In this document: piece after piece, positions 13,100 to 14,980 of the stretch
How positions within the stretch are numbered: position 1 is the stretch's first letter
How the letters are laid out: each line of letters starts with the position of its first letter
Assembly (NCBI GenBank): GCA_947165725.1
Contig: CAMVBL010000026.1
Span: forward strand, 1-14,980
Reading direction: 5' to 3'
DNA: 14,980 nt
Source of the DNA: an uncultured Caryophanales bacterium
GTDB taxonomy: Bacteria > Bacillota_I > Bacilli_A > RFN20 > CAG-826
Made by a program: the position numbers and the translations under genes
Notes under the pieces: model-generated
What the model saw: the letters and a program-made list of their open reading frames with translations, nothing else
Databases searched by the model: none
What the model was told of the DNA's origin: nothing

Positions 13100-13109
13100 T
13101 TAGATAATT

Positions 13110-13135
13110 ACTCCAACGATTTGTTGGAGTTTTTA
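13110..13135 (+). terminator. Terminator of tRNA-Leu
   Basis: ACTCCAAC (13110-13117) and GTTGGAGT (13123-13130) form a perfect 8-bp stem with a 5-nt loop, followed by TTTTATT. Confidence 0.9.
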
Positions 13136-13140
13136 TTAAC

Positions 13141-13164
13141 AAAAAAGACCTCGATTTCTCGAGG
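13141..13164 (-). terminator. Terminator of the M3 oligoendopeptidase gene
   Basis: CCTCGA (13149-13154) and TCGAGG (13159-13164) form a 6-bp stem with a 4-nt loop. Read on the minus strand it is followed by six U residues (complement of 13141-13146), shortly after the gene stop at 13173. The tRNA and peptidase units converge here. Confidence 0.88.
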
Positions 13165-13172
13165 CCTTAGTC

Positions 13173-14882
13173 TTACATCTTTGTGGTATCGAAACCTTTA
13201 AGAACTTTAGTTAATGGTTTGATAACCTTACGGACGTTGCCATCAATGAATGGATTTCTTAAGTGATTTCTTTCTAAGAGTTCTAAGAATGGATATTTGC
13301 CACCCATCTTACAGAGCTTGATATATTTCTTCCATGTCTTTTCATGGTTCTTCATATTCTCAACAGCGAATTGGAAGGCCACTACTTGGGCTAAGGTGTA
13401 ATCAATGTAATAGAATGGAGAACCAAAGATGTGACTTTGTCTCATCCACCATGTACCCTTGTTTAAGGTTGGGCATTCATCATACTTCTTATGTGGAGTA
13501 TAACGAGATTCGATTTCCTTATAAGCCGCGCATCTTTCTTCATGAGTGGCGTTTGGATGTTCATAAACCCAGTGTTGGAATTCATCGATGGTAATACCAT
13601 ACGGTAAGAATTCAATGGAATCCGCTAAATGGGCATATTTATATTTTTCAGCATCTTTACCGAAGAAGCCATCCATATATGGCCAGGCAAAGAATTCCAT
13701 ACTCATGGAGTGGATTTCACACGCTTCTAATGTTGGGTTCATAAGTTCTGGAACTTTGATACCACTACTTAAGTAAGCTTGGAAAGCGTGACCACCTTCA
13801 TGGCATAAGACATTAACGTCACCAGAGGTACCATTGAAGTTAGAGAAGATAAATGGAGATTTATAATCTGGGAAATAGGTGCAATAACCACCTGGGGCTT
13901 TACCTTTTCTCGCTTCAAGATCCATGAGTTCATATTTGACCATGAAGTCGAAGAATTCTTTACTTTCTTTACCTAAAGATGAATACATCTTTTGGGCTTG
14001 GTCCACTAAATATTTTGGATCACCGGCTGGTTTTGGATTACCACTCTTGAACATTAAGTTATAGTCATAATATTGTGGTTTCTTAATACCAAGGTTTTTC
14101 ATTTGTTGTTTGTAGAGTTTGTTACAAACTGGGACAACTTCCCTAGCGATTTGTTCACGATAAACTTTAACCATATCAGCGTTATAGTCAGTTCTACCTA
14201 AGTTGTAATAGCCTAATTCAATAAAAGACTTATAGCCAAGTTTCTTAGCCATAGTATCTCTTAATTTGACTAATTCACCATATATTTCACCGATACGTTG
14301 TTCGTGTTCGCCTAACCATTTATCCATGGCTTTAGCGGCTTCTCTTCTTGTTTCTCTATCACTATCTTGTAAATATTTACCTAATTGAGAGAGATTGAGT
14401 GTTTCACCTCTAAATTCGATTTGTGCACTACCGAAGATTAAATCATATTCACTAGTGAGTTTATTTTGTTTAGAGAGTTCAGGCATGATCTTTTCATCAA
14501 ATGTTTTTAATGATAAATCATATTTCTTAAATAAGAATGAACCAAACTTCTTTTCTAAATCTTTACGATATGGGGCTTCCGCTAAAACTTTAGTGACCAT
14601 TTGACCGTATTTAGCAAATGTTGGAGAAACTTCATCTAAGTATTCTTGTGCTTTAGCGTATTCTGGATTGGTTGTATCGCAAGAATATAAGACATAGATA
14701 ACAGATGTTTGTGTTTCAATTTCACTATTGAATTTGTTGAGCTTTTTAATGATTTTGCTAGCTTCATCAGCGTTGTTACAAGCTTTTAATTCGTTGACGA
14801 ATTGTTCCATCTTTTTGATGAACTTACGCATGTTAGGAATCACGAGTTTGTAATCACTGAACTTAATTGGTTCTTTTGTCAT
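13173..14882 (-). CDS. M3-family oligoendopeptidase (zinc metallopeptidase)
   Basis: A 569-aa cytosolic peptidase that cleaves short peptides. The zinc site is HEGGHAFQ (H361, E362, H365), and EACEIHSMSMEFF supplies the third ligand (E389). WPYMDGFFG and WWMRQSHIFGSPFYYIDYTLA follow, typical of the PepF-like subgroup often modelled as M3 oligoendopeptidase rather than true PepF. The N-terminal part is a helical lid (about 1-190). There is no signal peptide. Length is as expected (550-600 aa). AAGGA lies 7 nt before the ATG on the minus strand. It is monocistronic with a strong terminator. Candidate -10 sequences (TATATA) occur near 14903-14912 but are not decisive. It probably recycles peptides, which could complement the peptide/pyruvate transport role suggested for cstA, although the two are far apart. 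Confidence 0.95.
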   Translation of the reverse strand: MTKEPIKFSDYKLVIPNMRKFIKKMEQFVNELKACNNADEASKIIKKLNKFNSEIETQTSVIYVLYSCDTTNPEYAKAQEYLDEVSPTFAKYGQMVTKVLAEAPYRKDLEKKFGSFLFKKYDLSLKTFDEKIMPELSKQNKLTSEYDLIFGSAQIEFRGETLNLSQLGKYLQDSDRETRREAAKAMDKWLGEHEQRIGEIYGELVKLRDTMAKKLGYKSFIELGYYNLGRTDYNADMVKVYREQIAREVVPVCNKLYKQQMKNLGIKKPQYYDYNLMFKSGNPKPAGDPKYLVDQAQKMYSSLGKESKEFFDFMVKYELMDLEARKGKAPGGYCTYFPDYKSPFIFSNFNGTSGDVNVLCHEGGHAFQAYLSSGIKVPELMNPTLEACEIHSMSMEFFAWPYMDGFFGKDAEKYKYAHLADSIEFLPYGITIDEFQHWVYEHPNATHEERCAAYKEIESRYTPHKKYDECPTLNKGTWWMRQSHIFGSPFYYIDYTLAQVVAFQFAVENMKNHEKTWKKYIKLCKMGGKYPFLELLERNHLRNPFIDGNVRKVIKPLTKVLKGFDTTKM

Positions 14883-14922
14883 ACTTTATTCCTTCTTTCT
14901 TTTTATATATAAAGGATATTGA

Positions 14923-14977
14923 TTGCTTTATAAATAAAAGCAACCACCTGGTGTTTATTTTAAGGAAACGAGGTGGT
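14923..14977. promoter_or_regulatory. Structured region with T-box-like motif at the window edge
   Basis: TTGCTTT (14923-14929) and AAAGCAA (14937-14943) form a 7-bp stem. ACCACCT (14943-14949) and AGGTGGT (14971-14977) form another 7-bp stem with a long loop, sharing base 14943. The plus strand ends in GAGGTGGTACT, close to the T-box core AGGTGGTAC, but a Stem I cannot be placed without running into the peptidase gene. On the minus strand the second stem is followed by TGCTTTTATTT and could instead be a terminator of a gene beyond the edge. The sequence stops before this can be settled. Confidence 0.4.
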
Positions 14978-14980
14978 ACT

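Noticed and set aside
1..14980. Alternative genetic code with UGA as Trp (Mycoplasma-like)
   Set aside because: Genes such as the glycosyltransferase and the 98-aa protein end at TGA, tryptophan is encoded by TGG, and no conserved gene has an internal TGA.
1..14980. Defence island, prophage or intact insertion sequence
   Set aside because: No transposase, integrase, nuclease, methylase or phage gene is recognisable; content is housekeeping, transport and surface-glycan functions.

Overview
The window is AT-rich chromosomal DNA from a low-GC Firmicutes/Bacilli-type bacterium. Gut lineages near Erysipelotrichia, RF39 or non-Mycoplasma Tenericutes fit best, but this is an inference from gene content, codon use and GC alone. 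UGA is a stop codon: several genes end in TGA and tryptophan is encoded by TGG. It is therefore not a code-4 Mycoplasma. Gene density is high, transcription units are short, and most ends carry clear intrinsic terminators.

Layout from left to right. A 284-base gene-free stretch holds short direct repeats and leads into cstA (+), a pyruvate/peptide transporter of the CstA family. A further copy of the repeat lies just past cstA. Converging on it is a minus-strand operon of a HAD phosphatase, a 281-aa unknown protein and a small two-helix membrane protein. Upstream of that are hpf (ribosome hibernation factor, long form) and metK (SAM synthetase), each with its own promoter. metK is preceded by a well-formed SAM-I-like (S-box) riboswitch with its own terminator, which is the best non-coding feature of the window. 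Next on the minus strand come a very basic 98-aa protein of unknown function and a translationally coupled pair: pduL (phosphotransacylase) and a TSCPD-domain protein.

From 7.6 kb the strand switches. mgtE (Mg2+ channel/transporter) and a GtrA-like flippase form one unit. A second unit has a glycosyltransferase fused to a GtrA domain, a Ser-rich membrane-anchored phosphodiester glycosidase (NAGPA family) and a four-helix membrane protein, each overlapping the next. This looks like a small cell-surface glycan or lipid-linked sugar module. Then come a lone four-helix membrane protein, a tRNA-Leu(GAG) and, on the minus strand, an M3-family oligoendopeptidase. The right edge cuts through a structured region containing a T-box-like motif.

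Most genes are housekeeping or widely distributed families. The points worth a second look are the SAM riboswitch with a 7-bp pseudoknot complementarity, two promoters so close to their start codons that the mRNAs should be nearly leaderless, the cstA-flanking repeats, the unknown HAD-linked operon, the basic orphan, and the surface-glycan cassette. I did not find a clear defence system, CRISPR array, prophage or intact mobile element.
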